Of a stretch of 64,000 nt of DNA, positions 17,848 through 25,441 are shown one piece after another. A model generated the notes under the pieces. That model saw only the letters and a list, made by a program, of their open reading frames with translations, was not told the DNA's origin and made no database searches. The DNA is from Lentzea waywayandensis (GTDB lineage Bacteria > Actinomycetota > Actinomycetes > Mycobacteriales > Pseudonocardiaceae): contig NZ_FOYL01000011.1 in NCBI RefSeq assembly GCF_900115955.1, positions 62,001 to 126,000 on the forward strand. Reading direction: 5' to 3'. Position 1 is the stretch's first letter. The number at the start of each line of letters is the position of its first letter. Made by a program: the position numbers and the translations under genes.

Positions 17848-17862
17848 TGACACACCCTGTCA
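17848..17862. promoter_or_regulatory. Inverted repeat upstream of the WYL regulator
   Basis: TGACA-CACCC-TGTCA, a 5-5-5 inverted repeat in the divergent region between the WYL gene and the gene at 17886. Toward the plus strand, CTGACA at 17847 could serve as a -35 box and TACGTT (17874-17879), 6 nt before ATG 17886, as a -10 box. Confidence 0.5.
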
Positions 17863-17885
17863 GGGTTAGCTCATACGTTCGACCC

Positions 17886-18362
17886 ATGGCTTTCTACGAG
17901 AAGGAGCTGGCGGTCAGGGAACCGCTGGTCGTCGCGGGCAGACACGTCAAGCGGTACGAGGTGGTCACTCCTGGGCTGGAGATCACCGACGACATCCGCG
18001 CGGCCGCCTACGCGTTCCTGCCGAAGATCTACCCGGACTTCGACGACCCGACCCCGCCCGCCACGGTCACCGTCCTGCACCGCAGCGCCGCGGGCATGTA
18101 CCTCAACGCCTACAACTGGGTCTGGGACAACGTCCTGCACTGCCGCACCGCCGTGTCCGGTGACCAGCCGTTCCTCGGCTCGACCGACCCGGACCTCACA
18201 CACTTCACGGTCATCCCGAAGGACCTCATCGGCTGCGTCTGGGAGCTTCCGCCGCTGGCCCACGAACGCTCCGCGTGGGTGCGGCACGTGCTCGAACCGG
18301 ACACACCCGACTTCGAGGGCTACCTCGCCGACGTCATGGCCGAGGGCCTGGTGGGCCGATGA
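17886..18362 (+). CDS. Hypothetical protein divergent from WYL regulator
   Basis: A 158-aa soluble protein that I do not recognise. It has no signal peptide or membrane segment; the sequence is rich in acidic and aromatic residues (YAFLPKIYPDFDDPTPPATV, NAYNWVWDNVLHCR). The ATG at 17886 has a TACGTT box 6 nt upstream and no Shine-Dalgarno sequence, so it may be leaderless. Its position opposite the WYL gene, with a shared 15-bp inverted repeat, suggests that regulator controls it. Some actinobacterial pairs of this layout respond to small molecules, but that is inference. Confidence 0.75.
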   Translation: MAFYEKELAVREPLVVAGRHVKRYEVVTPGLEITDDIRAAAYAFLPKIYPDFDDPTPPATVTVLHRSAAGMYLNAYNWVWDNVLHCRTAVSGDQPFLGSTDPDLTHFTVIPKDLIGCVWELPPLAHERSAWVRHVLEPDTPDFEGYLADVMAEGLVGR

Positions 18363-18414
18363 GGCAGGACTGGCAGGGCGCGCCTTCCCGCTGAAAACGG
18401 GTGGACGGCGGCGT

Positions 18415-18420
18415 TAGGTT
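18415..18420 (+). promoter_or_regulatory. Putative -10 box of a leaderless gene
   Basis: TAGGTT lies 7 nt before ATG 18428, with no Shine-Dalgarno sequence. The same TANNNT-N7-ATG spacing is seen at 11905, 31439, 44950 and 59534. Confidence 0.5.
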
Positions 18421-18427
18421 CGCAGGC

Positions 18428-18931
18428 ATGACCACTCCGGAATCCGTCGTGCGCGCGTTGGCCGAACCCACGAGGCTCAGGGCGTTCGCCGCCGTCGTCC
18501 TCGGCGCGGGAACGCTGGCCGACATCGCCGCCGCCTCCGGACTCAAGGTCAAGGACGCCGGTACCGCGCTGAGCAAGCTCCGCGAGGCCGGGCTGGTCGA
18601 AGGGGAACCGGCCCGGCCTGCCGATCTCAAGCCGCTCGCGGCCACGCTCACCGAGTCGATGCCCGCGGGCGGGCTCGCGCCGTTCGTACGCGGCGACAAG
18701 CTCATTTCGCTGCCCGTCGCGCACGAACGCCGCCGCAAGATCCTCGAACACGTCGCCTCGCACGCCTTCACCCCGCAGACCTACTACGAGGAGAAGGAGA
18801 TCAACGAGCGGCTGAAAGCCTGGTGCGACGGGGGAGAGCTCGACCACGTCACCCTCCGCCGCTACCTGGTCGACCTCGGTCTGCTGGAACGCGGCGGCGG
18901 CCTCTACCAGGCTCAGCCCCTCCCGATGTAG
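18428..18931 (+). CDS. DUF2087-domain transcriptional regulator
   Basis: A 167-aa protein with an N-terminal ArsR-like winged helix (VVRALAEPTRLRAFAAVVLG, then LSKLREAGLVEG) and a C-terminal DUF2087 domain (LPVAHERRRKILEHVASH, YYEEKEINERLKAWCDGGEL, LRRYLVDLGLLERGGGLY). Such proteins are putative regulators; no ligand is known. ATG 18428 is chosen because a TAGGTT box lies 7 nt before it. The 3' end overlaps the convergent SDR gene by 19 bp. Confidence 0.85.
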   Translation: MTTPESVVRALAEPTRLRAFAAVVLGAGTLADIAAASGLKVKDAGTALSKLREAGLVEGEPARPADLKPLAATLTESMPAGGLAPFVRGDKLISLPVAHERRRKILEHVASHAFTPQTYYEEKEINERLKAWCDGGELDHVTLRRYLVDLGLLERGGGLYQAQPLPM

Positions 18932-19644
18932 GGCATCGACGTCGCCATCACGGTCATGAACTGCACGTTGGCGTTGAGCGGCAACTGAGCCTGGTACAGC
19001 ACGGCATCGGCCACGTGTTGCACGTCGAACGTCGGCTCCGGCCTGACCTCGAAGTTCGCCTGCAGCACGCCGGCGCCCATCCGTTCGGTCATCTCCGTCG
19101 CCGCGTTGCCGATGTCGATCTGCCCGCACGCGATGTCGTGCGCGCGGCCCTCCAGCGACAACGACTTGGTCAGCCCGGTCATCGCGTGCTTGGTCGCGTT
19201 GTACGCCACCGCGTGCGGACGCGGCACCGACGCCGAGATCGACCCGTTGTTGATGATCCGGCCACCGCCGTGGGCCTTCATCACCTTGAACGCCTCGCGG
19301 GCGCACAGGAACGCGCCCGTCAGGTTCACCCCGACGACCTTCTCCCACGCGCTCAGGCTGAACTCCTCGATCGGCGTCGCGCGTACGTTCATCCCGGCGT
19401 TGTTGAACAACACGTCCACACGACCGAAGCGCGCCACCACCGCCCCGAACAACGCGACGACCGAGTCCTCACGCGACACATCGGTCGGCACGACGAGAGC
19501 GGAGTCGGGAAAGCCCTCTCCCGTCTCGGTCAACGCGTCCTCGCGCCTGCCTGCCAAAGCGACCTGGAACCCCGCCACCAGCAGGGTTCGCGCCGCCGCG
19601 CGCCCCACCCCGGAACCCGCTCCCGTCACGACCGCGACTGCCAT
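18913..19644 (-). CDS. SDR-family oxidoreductase
   Basis: A 243-aa short-chain dehydrogenase/reductase. The cofactor motif TGAGSGVGRAAA is at the N-terminus, NNAG follows at about residue 88, the catalytic Ser is in NGSISA, and the Tyr-Lys pair appears as YNATK. It should use NAD(P)(H) on an alcohol or ketone; substrate unknown. Its length is normal for classical SDRs. The ATG at 19644 has GGGGAG upstream. It is convergent and overlapping with the DUF2087 gene. Confidence 0.92.
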   Translation of the reverse strand: MAVAVVTGAGSGVGRAAARTLLVAGFQVALAGRREDALTETGEGFPDSALVVPTDVSREDSVVALFGAVVARFGRVDVLFNNAGMNVRATPIEEFSLSAWEKVVGVNLTGAFLCAREAFKVMKAHGGGRIINNGSISASVPRPHAVAYNATKHAMTGLTKSLSLEGRAHDIACGQIDIGNAATEMTERMGAGVLQANFEVRPEPTFDVQHVADAVLYQAQLPLNANVQFMTVMATSMPYIGRG

Positions 19645-19704
19645 CGGTGATCTCCCCTCGATCCAGCGATTGCCCGAAGTGTCCCCTGTGGAGTACTCAC
19701 AGGT

Positions 19705-19932
19705 GTGGAGTGTGAAGAGGACACCTGCCTGCTCTGCGCGGGGTCCGGAACGATGTCATGGCAACAACCCGTCCCCGGTCCGGAAGGCCTTGTGCTGCAC
19801 GAGATGTCGCACCCGTGCCCACGCGGGTGCTCCGGCTGGTGGAAGCTTCCGCATGGGGAAAACAGAGGCATCGTCACAGGCAATGTCGCACGTGCCAACG
19901 AGATTCCAGCCGGACCGTCCACCCAGGCTTGA
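19705..19932 (+). CDS. Small Cys-rich zinc-ribbon-like protein
   Basis: 75 aa from GTG 19705. Two knuckles are visible: CLLCAGSGT near residue 8 and CPRGCSGWW near 43, the CxxC-x-G-x-G / CxxxCxG spacing of DnaJ-type zinc ribbons. Between them is a coherent stretch (WQQPVPGPEGLVLHEMSHP); the last 25 residues look degenerate. No clear Shine-Dalgarno sequence. The cysteine pattern argues for a real small gene. Function unknown; redox or RNA-binding roles are possible. Confidence 0.5.
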   Translation: MECEEDTCLLCAGSGTMSWQQPVPGPEGLVLHEMSHPCPRGCSGWWKLPHGENRGIVTGNVARANEIPAGPSTQA

Positions 19933-20029
19933 TCACCGAGCGTGAACGCTGGGGGTCACCCATTATTGCCGGGAGGGTGCCTGCTTGGCGGCTGCCCCCA
20001 CTCGGAGTAGAAGCGGACACTGTTCTTCT

Positions 20030-20125
20030 GTGAAGGAGTGCAGCCGTTGCCTTGGTTCTGGGCTCAACGAGGACCGGACCGCCTGCCGGGTCTGCGGAGG
20101 CTTGGGTCAGGTCCCCGACCGCTAG
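20030..20125 (+). CDS. 31-aa DnaJ-type zinc-finger microprotein
   Basis: GTG 20030 to TAG 20123-20125 encodes 31 residues. The core is CSRCLGSG, then CRVCGGLGQV, the CxxCxGxG / CxxCGGxG pattern of half a DnaJ zinc-finger domain. Four cysteines in 31 codons with this spacing are unlikely by chance. It is the second tiny Cys-rich frame in this region (see 19705). No strong ribosome site is seen. Function unknown. Confidence 0.5.
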   Translation: MKECSRCLGSGLNEDRTACRVCGGLGQVPDR

Positions 20126-20136
20126 GTTCGCTGGGC

Positions 20137-20385
20137 CTATTTCTTCGTCATCAAGGTCGGGCCGAGGATCCGGCGGGCCAACCGCCGGGTCAGCGACTTG
20201 GACCGACGTTCCTGCGCCGCGGTAGTAGCCGCTGGAGCGGGGGTCGGTGGAGTGGCCGCCACGGGGGCGGGCGTCACCGGAGGTACGCCGGGAATGGTCG
20301 CCGGGTCCTGCTCGGGGATCATGATCTTCGCGAACACCTGGGTCTCCGCCTCGACATTGCCGGGCTGCTGCTGCTCGATCGGCAC
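20137..20385 (-). CDS. Short Pro/Ala-rich hypothetical protein
   Basis: 82 aa from GTG 20385 with an acidic/hydrophobic start (QVFAKIMIPEQDPATIPG), a Pro/Ala/Thr-rich middle and a basic end (RRSKSLTRRLARRILG). The same frame stays open for about 24 more codons upstream to 20456 and still reads protein-like (ANDTDGKIFAVPIEQ), but contains no start codon. It may be a real small protein or the 3' end of a truncated gene. It is convergent with the microprotein at 20030. Confidence 0.35.
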   Translation of the reverse strand: MPIEQQQPGNVEAETQVFAKIMIPEQDPATIPGVPPVTPAPVAATPPTPAPAATTAAQERRSKSLTRRLARRILGPTLMTKK

Positions 20386-20499
20386 GGCGAAGATCTTGCC
20401 ATCGGTGTCATTCGCGCCTCGAATGAGGGGCGGCTCCCCAGCGCCGGGTGACGCGCGTCACGCAGCACACTGGGCCGTGACGGCCCCAGGCGGAGTGTG

Positions 20500-21078
20500 A
20501 TGACTGAGACGACCGAGCGTGCGAACGTCGGGCCGCCCGACACGCGCCTCTGGGAGCAGATCGCGAAAGGCGACCACGCCGCGTTCACCGAGCTCTTCGA
20601 ACGCCACGCCGAAGCGGTCTGGAACTACGCCTACCGGCTGACGGCCTCCTGGTCGCAGGCCGAGGACCTGCTCTCCGCGACGTTCCTGACCGCGTGGCGC
20701 AAACGCGGCGACGCCCAGCTGGTGCGCGACTCGGCGCTGCCGTGGCTCTACACGGTGACCGCGAACCGCGCCCGCACCGAGTGGCGGGCCTCGCGCAGAG
20801 CCCTGCGGCTGGTCACCAAGCTGACCCCGCAGGACGAACGCGACCACGCCGACGAGGTCGCCGCCCGCACCGACGCGCAACGTCGCCTCGCCGCCGTGGT
20901 GGCCGCGATCGCGAAGCTGCCGGCCTCCGAACGCGAGATCGCCCAGCTCTGCCTGCTGGGCGACATGTCCACCGCCGACGCCGCCGCGCTCCTCGGCATC
21001 ACCGAGTCGAGCGTCCGCGCCCGCGTCTCCCGCACCCGCGCCCGGCTGCGCGACCTGACCCCCGAGGACACCCCGTGA
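20500..21078 (+). CDS. ECF RNA polymerase sigma factor
   Basis: A 192-aa extracytoplasmic-function sigma factor. Region 2 (FTELFERHAEAVWNYAYRLT, then AEDLLSATFLTAW) and region 4 (LPASEREIAQLCLLGDMSTA, then SSVRARVSRTRARLRDL) are clear. It would direct RNA polymerase to a small regulon. ATG 20500 follows GGCGGAG; a GTG one codon earlier is also possible. The gene is coupled by GTGA to a membrane-anchored protein at 21075, which occupies the usual anti-sigma position although it has no zinc-finger anti-sigma motif. Confidence 0.93.
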   Translation: MTETTERANVGPPDTRLWEQIAKGDHAAFTELFERHAEAVWNYAYRLTASWSQAEDLLSATFLTAWRKRGDAQLVRDSALPWLYTVTANRARTEWRASRRALRLVTKLTPQDERDHADEVAARTDAQRRLAAVVAAIAKLPASEREIAQLCLLGDMSTADAAALLGITESSVRARVSRTRARLRDLTPEDTP

Positions 21079-22331
21079 TCGACCAGCTGCCCGAACACCG
21101 CGCGCTGCCCGACGACGTCCGCATGCGCGCCCGTCAGCGTCTCTCCGAAGGCATGAGCCCCACCGCCCGCAACGGCAGGCCGATCCTGATCGCCGCCGGC
21201 GTGAGCATGCTCGCCGCGGGCGCCGTGTTCGCCAGCCAGGCGCTGCTCGGCAGCTCCGCCGACGTCGCAGGCCCGCCCATGCAGCACAACGGCGAGTTCG
21301 TCGGCAAGGACCGCGGGATCGTCAACCACGTCGAACGCGACAAGGTCGACCCCGACGTGCTGGCCCGCTGCGCCGCCGCGGCCACGGCCCACACGCCCGC
21401 CTCCGAATGGACGCCGATGGCGACCAGCCACAAGAACGGCACGGTGCTCACCGCGTTCCGCACGGCGGCCGGCGTCTTCTTCTGCGCGAACACCGCGACC
21501 ACGACGACGATCTCCGCACCGAACCCCGCCGTGCCCGAGGGGTCGCGCCAGGTGGAGATCCTCTTCACCACCCCGACCGGCGCCATGGCGGGCATCGTCT
21601 CCTCCGACGTGAAGTTCCTGAGCCTGTCCCGGATCGCTGGCTCCGGCCAGAACAACACGCTCCCCGCCCTCGTGGACGGCCTGTTCCTCGCGCCCAGCGG
21701 CTTCCAGAAGGCGGAAACCGGCACGAAGGCACTGGTCAACGGCGAGGAGTTCGCCGTGCGGGGCGTTCCGAAGCCCTCCGCGTCCGTCGTGGACCGCCCG
21801 CTGCCGCCCGCCGCCCGCGACACGGCGGAGACCACACGGTTCGGCGCCTGCCTGAAGGGCAGGGCGGTCCCGGACCCCGACCAGTTCGCGCACGGCCTCA
21901 CGGCCAAGGTCAGCGCCACCGACACGATGATCACCGGCCGGTTCGGCGACCTGCTGTTCTACTGCCGTGACGCCGACCGCGACCCGACGCCCGGCACGGT
22001 GTTCGACCTGGACGACCTGGACGAGTACCGCGGCCAGACCATCGCGGGGAAGACGGCGTTCTACGACTTCAAGCCCTACAAGGTGAACGAGCAGGGGGAG
22101 TACTACGACGGCGGCAGCACCAGCGCCGCGGCCATCGGCCTGGTCCTCGACCCTCGCGTCGCCTCGATCACCTACACCAGTCCCGGCACGGCCGACGTGC
22201 CCGCGACGCTGGGCAACGGCACGTTCGTGCTGGCCGCGAAGCTGCTCGACCGCCACCCCGACGCCCGCGTGGTCGTGCGCGACGCCGCCGGGAACGTCCT
22301 GGAGACGATCACGCCGCAGAACCCTTCCTAA
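21075..22331 (+). CDS. Membrane-anchored partner of the ECF sigma factor
   Basis: A 418-aa protein with a short cytoplasmic N-terminus (about 35 residues), one membrane helix (PILIAAGVSMLAAGAVFASQ) and a large outer domain that I do not recognise. The domain holds several well-spaced cysteines (for example in ARCAAA, VFFCANTA, GACLKG and LLFYCRD). The GTG start overlaps the sigma-factor stop. Its position and topology suggest it senses envelope conditions and controls the sigma factor, but the short cytoplasmic tail lacks the HxxxCxxC anti-sigma signature. Confidence 0.78.
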   Translation: MIDQLPEHRALPDDVRMRARQRLSEGMSPTARNGRPILIAAGVSMLAAGAVFASQALLGSSADVAGPPMQHNGEFVGKDRGIVNHVERDKVDPDVLARCAAAATAHTPASEWTPMATSHKNGTVLTAFRTAAGVFFCANTATTTTISAPNPAVPEGSRQVEILFTTPTGAMAGIVSSDVKFLSLSRIAGSGQNNTLPALVDGLFLAPSGFQKAETGTKALVNGEEFAVRGVPKPSASVVDRPLPPAARDTAETTRFGACLKGRAVPDPDQFAHGLTAKVSATDTMITGRFGDLLFYCRDADRDPTPGTVFDLDDLDEYRGQTIAGKTAFYDFKPYKVNEQGEYYDGGSTSAAAIGLVLDPRVASITYTSPGTADVPATLGNGTFVLAAKLLDRHPDARVVVRDAAGNVLETITPQNPS

Positions 22332-22370
22332 TGGTGCGACTCGGAATGTTGGCGAGGTAGTCCGCGCTCA

Positions 22371-22500
22371 GCACTGCCCGACGTCTTCAAGGGCATCGCG
22401 ATCAACCGCTCGACCCGGCCAACACCTGCTGTGGATGATCATGGGCTTCCTGGTCGTCACGGCGGTGCTGGTGGTGAGCTTCGGGCGGCTGGGCGCTCGC
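22371..22500 (+). pseudogene. Fragment of an EmrB/QacA-type MFS transporter
   Basis: Three frames together spell a short MFS (DHA2) segment: ALPDVFKGIAIN (frame of 22371), then PLDPANT, then LLWMIMGFLVVTAVLVVSFG followed by RLG (frame of 22435). This corresponds to the loop after TM1 and all of TM2 of a drug exporter. Two single-base indels and loss of everything else show that it is dead. It lies directly upstream of the GNAT gene and would add a false membrane helix if the GNAT start were taken at 22435. Confidence 0.72.
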
Positions 22501-22533
22501 CTTCGTCTCGCTCAAGTGCGGCACGATCTCCTC

Positions 22534-23043
22534 GTGGAAACGGAACGACTGACGCTGCGCCCGCTCGCGGAGTCCGATGTGGACTCGTTGCGCGCGCTGC
22601 ACGCCGACCCCGAGGTCATGCGGTTCCTCGACCCGGCCCCGGTCGAGAGCTATCTCGGCGACTGCTTCTACGCGGCCTGCGAGAAGGACAGCGGCCGGTT
22701 CGTCGGCTGGTTCGAGTTCAAGGGGACCGACGAGGTCGAGCTCGGCTACCGGCTGCGTCGCGAGTTCTGGGGCCTGGGCTACGCCACGGAGGGCGGGAGG
22801 GCCCTGATCGCACGCGGGTTCACGACGGGCGGAGTGCGGCGCGTGGTCGCCACCACGATGTTCGTCAACGCCGGCTCTCGGCGCGTGATGGAGAAGTGCG
22901 GGCTGCGGCACGTCCGCACGTTCCACGTCGACTTCCCCGACCCGTTGCCCGGCGCGGAATACGGAGAGGTCGAGTACGCGCTGACAAAAGAAGAGTGGCA
23001 ACGAGTTCAGGGGGACGGCCATGTGGCAGACGGAATTGGTTGA
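22534..23043 (+). CDS. GNAT-family N-acetyltransferase (RimJ-like)
   Basis: A 169-aa acetyltransferase starting ETERLTLRPLAESDVDSLRA, the usual start of RimJ/RimL-like GNATs. The acetyl-CoA region is LGYRLRREFWGLGYATEGG, and FVNAGSRRVMEKCGLRHV is the typical late segment. GTG 22534 gives the family-length protein; GTG 22516 is an alternative. The 5' region carries an MFS remnant, so the gene may be transcribed from an unrelated promoter. The 3' end overlaps the arylamine N-acetyltransferase gene by 23 nt. Substrate unknown. Confidence 0.85.
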   Translation: METERLTLRPLAESDVDSLRALHADPEVMRFLDPAPVESYLGDCFYAACEKDSGRFVGWFEFKGTDEVELGYRLRREFWGLGYATEGGRALIARGFTTGGVRRVVATTMFVNAGSRRVMEKCGLRHVRTFHVDFPDPLPGAEYGEVEYALTKEEWQRVQGDGHVADGIG

Positions 23044-23797
23044 TTTGGACGCGTACTTCGCGCGCACGGGGACGTCGGCTTCGAGTTCGCTGACGGAGTT
23101 GCACGAAGCGCACGTGCGCGCCATTCCTTTCGAGAACATCGACGTGCTGCTCGGCCAGGTGCCGTCCCTCGACCTCGGTGACATCCAGGACAAGATGCTC
23201 CGACGACGCCGGGGCGGCTACTGCTTCGAGCACCAGCTGCTGTTCACGGCCGTGCTGGAACGCCTCGGGCACACCGTCAACAGGCAGATGAGCCGGGTGA
23301 AGACCGGGCCGCGCACGCACTTCATGTCCATCGTCGACGACCAGCTCATGGACGTCGGGTTCGGTGCCGGAATGCTGCACCCGATGCCGCTGGTCGACGG
23401 CGCGATCGTGGACCAGGCCGGATGGCCGCACCGGCTGCGGCGCGAGGACAGCCGCTGGGTGCTGGAGAAGCAGACGGCGGACGGCTGGGAGCGGCAGCAC
23501 GCGTTCGAGACCGACGTCGAACAGCGGCCCGTCGACTACATGGCCTCCAACTACTACGTCGCCACGCACGAGCGGTCGCCGTTCAGCCGCCAGCTCGTCG
23601 TCATGCGTCTGGAACCGGGGCTGAGCCGCCGTCTGGTCGGAATGACGCTCACCGTCGAGCACGCCGGTGAGAAACCTGAGAATTCTCAGGTCGACGACCT
23701 CGGAAAAACGCTGGAATCGCTGGACATCACGCTAACCGACAGGGAGCTGAGTCACATCAGCTCAACTTTGGGAACAACCGAGGGCCCGCGTTCGTAA
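23021..23797 (+). CDS. nat: Arylamine N-acetyltransferase
   Basis: A 258-aa NAT-family enzyme with the full catalytic triad: Cys68 in RRGGYCFEHQ, His100 in TGPRTHFMS and Asp111 in LMDVGFG. It would transfer acetyl from acetyl-CoA to arylamines or hydrazines, or act as an amide synthase. The N-terminus (LVDLDAYFARTG, RAIPFENIDVLLG) is typical. The start ATG lies inside the end of the GNAT gene, so the two are probably co-transcribed. No polyketide genes are nearby, so a detoxification role is more likely than rifamycin-type ring closure. Confidence 0.93.
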   Translation: MWQTELVDLDAYFARTGTSASSSLTELHEAHVRAIPFENIDVLLGQVPSLDLGDIQDKMLRRRRGGYCFEHQLLFTAVLERLGHTVNRQMSRVKTGPRTHFMSIVDDQLMDVGFGAGMLHPMPLVDGAIVDQAGWPHRLRREDSRWVLEKQTADGWERQHAFETDVEQRPVDYMASNYYVATHERSPFSRQLVVMRLEPGLSRRLVGMTLTVEHAGEKPENSQVDDLGKTLESLDITLTDRELSHISSTLGTTEGPRS

Positions 23798-23834
23798 TAA
23801 CGGGTGTAGGGATCGCAATTCGGAGGTGTTGGAA

Positions 23835-24344
23835 ATGACCACCGCGACTCCGTTCGCCACGGGAGCAAATTCCACGGGCGTCAACGCACTGCCCACTCCG
23901 CCCACCGGCTGGCCCATCGGTTCCTACGGGACCTACGAAGAGGCCCAGCGGGCTGTGGACCACCTGGCGGACAACGACTTCCCGGTCGCGGACGTCACCA
24001 TCGTCGGCGTCGAGCCGATGATCGTCGAACGCGTCACCGGCCGCCTGACCTGGGGCCGCGTCCTCGGCGCGGGTGCCGCGTCGGGTGCCTGGTTCGGTCT
24101 GTTCGTGGGTCTGCTGCTCGGTTTCTTCTCGACCGGCGGCGCCCTCGCACCGATCATCGCGGGTCTCGTCTTCGGTACGGTCTTCGGCCTCGCGAGCGCC
24201 GCCGTCCGCTACAAGGCGACCGGCGGGCGTCGTGACTTCGCCTCGGTCACCCAGCTCGTGGGCGGCCGTTACGACGTGCTCAGCGCGCCGCGCAGTGCCG
24301 AACGCGGCAAGGAGATGCTGACGACGCTGGCCTGGCGTTCATGA
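23835..24344 (+). CDS. General-stress-protein-17M-like membrane protein
   Basis: A 169-aa protein. The N-terminal ~45 residues are a linker, then a YflT/GSP17M-type domain (YGTYEEAQRAVDHLADNDFP, VADVTIVGVEPMIVERV). A glycine-rich hydrophobic segment follows (GAGAASGAWFGLFVGLLLGF, then APIIAGLVFGTVFGLASAAV), forming two close membrane helices, and the tail is soluble. ATG 23835 is chosen because GGAGG lies 8 nt upstream. It overlaps the next small gene as ATGA. A stress role is inferred from family. Confidence 0.86.
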   Translation: MTTATPFATGANSTGVNALPTPPTGWPIGSYGTYEEAQRAVDHLADNDFPVADVTIVGVEPMIVERVTGRLTWGRVLGAGAASGAWFGLFVGLLLGFFSTGGALAPIIAGLVFGTVFGLASAAVRYKATGGRRDFASVTQLVGGRYDVLSAPRSAERGKEMLTTLAWRS

Positions 24345-24562
24345 CCACCCCGCTGACGGTCGACGAGTTGCGCGCCGCGGTCGACGAGATCCGGCAGACC
24401 AGCGCACGGTTGGGTGCGCAGGCCACGAACCTGGCCTCCCGTGCTGACCGCGACCTGGGTCACGACGTCGCCGAGGTCGTGAAGGACCTGCGCGCGGCCG
24501 CCCGTCAGCTGCGGGTCACGCAACTGCTGCTGGAACCGGCCCGCGCCGATCTGGCAGCCTGA
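24341..24562 (+). CDS. Small helical hypothetical protein
   Basis: A 73-aa protein predicted as an alpha-helical hairpin (ELRAAVDEIRQTSARLGAQA, then AEVVKDLRAAARQLRVTQLL). The ATG overlaps the stop of the stress-type membrane gene, so the two are co-translated and may interact. A strong terminator follows 18 nt downstream. No family recognised. Confidence 0.75.
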   Translation: MTTPLTVDELRAAVDEIRQTSARLGAQATNLASRADRDLGHDVAEVVKDLRAAARQLRVTQLLLEPARADLAA

Positions 24563-24580
24563 AACCCGCTCCCACCACGA

Positions 24581-24615
24581 GGAAACGCCGTCCCGATCTT
24601 CGGGGCGGCGTTTCC
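24581..24615 (+). terminator. Rho-independent-type terminator hairpin
   Basis: GGAAACGCCGTCCCG, a 5-nt loop, then CGGGGCGGCGTTTCC: a 15-bp stem with one G-U pair, followed by CGCTTTA. It ends the two-gene stress-protein operon. Actinobacterial terminators often lack a long U tract. Confidence 0.8.
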
Positions 24616-24629
24616 GCTTTACTGGCGGC

Positions 24630-25313
24630 ATGTCCAACCTGGAGGAGTCCGTCCGGCAGCGGCTCGGTTGGCGGGCGGCGCTGGTCGTCGCGGCCGTGAT
24701 CGTGGGGACGTTCCCGTGGAACGCCGCGCCGTCGAGCCTGTTCGGCGTGGTGCCGATCTTCATCTGGTGCTTCCTGGCCGGGTCGCGCAAGGCCGGGGTG
24801 ACCGTCGGGTCGATCCTGCTGGCTCTGCTGGTGTGGTTCGTGGTGCCGCGCGGACTCGGGTGGTCCGGGCCGCTGGTGCCCTCGGAGGTCGAGGTGTACT
24901 GGCTCTACCCGATGATCGCGGCGGTCGTGTGCCTGCCGGCCCTGCGGCGGGTGTGGACCGGTGTCCTCGGGCTGGTGACGATGATCATGGCGGGGTTCCT
25001 GGCCGCCGCGGTCGTCCTGATCGGTCAGCTGGAGGCCAAGCCCGGCGACGAGGGCGTGCTGCCGGGACCAGCCGGGCTGCGGATGGCGGAGGGCAGTGGC
25101 CACTGCGGTTCCGGCAACTGCTCGCGCGAGGTGATCGCGACCGGAGACCGCGCTCCTGACGTGATGCGCGAGCACCTGGAGTCCCGCGGGTTCACCGTTC
25201 GGACGCCAGCGCGGTTGTGCCGGGCGACCGGACTCGTGTTCACGCACGAGGTGTGTGTGGAGCCGAAGAAGATCTCCTCCGACGCGGTCGAGGTCACCTG
25301 GTACGTCAACTAG
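24630..25313 (+). CDS. Four-helix membrane protein with C-terminal soluble domain
   Basis: A 227-aa protein with four membrane helices (LVVAAVIVGTFPW, VVPIFIWCFLAG/VGSILLALLVWFVV, YPMIAAVVCLPAL and MIMAGFLAAAVVLIG) and a ~85-residue outer domain holding four cysteines (GHCGSGNCS, LCRATG, EVCVEPK), probably two disulfides. I do not recognise it. The start at ATG 24630 has a TTTACT box 6 nt upstream and may be leaderless. It lies directly after the terminator and before the TetR operator region. Confidence 0.72.
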   Translation: MSNLEESVRQRLGWRAALVVAAVIVGTFPWNAAPSSLFGVVPIFIWCFLAGSRKAGVTVGSILLALLVWFVVPRGLGWSGPLVPSEVEVYWLYPMIAAVVCLPALRRVWTGVLGLVTMIMAGFLAAAVVLIGQLEAKPGDEGVLPGPAGLRMAEGSGHCGSGNCSREVIATGDRAPDVMREHLESRGFTVRTPARLCRATGLVFTHEVCVEPKKISSDAVEVTWYVN

Positions 25314-25388
25314 GCGCTGCCGGCAGGCGCCAGGACGGCGACGACCGCCGCACGTCCCGACGTCCTCCCGACCCGGACGACCCCATTT

Positions 25389-25429
25389 CCGTAGGGCGTA
25401 CGGTATTGTTTCCGTATGGCCTACGGAAA
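25389..25429. promoter_or_regulatory. Tandem TetR operators inside a 15-bp inverted repeat
   Basis: Two copies of CCGTA-N5-TACGG are present: 25389-25403 (spacer GGGCG) and 25412-25426 (spacer TGGCC, extended to TTTCCGTA-N5-TACGGAAA at 25409-25429). Their centres are 23 bp apart. The whole region is further enclosed by a perfect 15-bp inverted repeat, CCCCATTTCCGTAGG at 25381-25395 and its complement at 25420-25434. The core matches the operator at 11879. It lies just before the TetR gene at 25442 and indicates autoregulation. Confidence 0.8.
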
Positions 25430-25441
25430 TGGGGTGGACGG

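Noticed and set aside
22435..22533. Membrane helix at the N-terminus of the GNAT protein
   Set aside because: The stretch matches TM2 of an MFS exporter and belongs to a dead fragment, not to the acetyltransferase.
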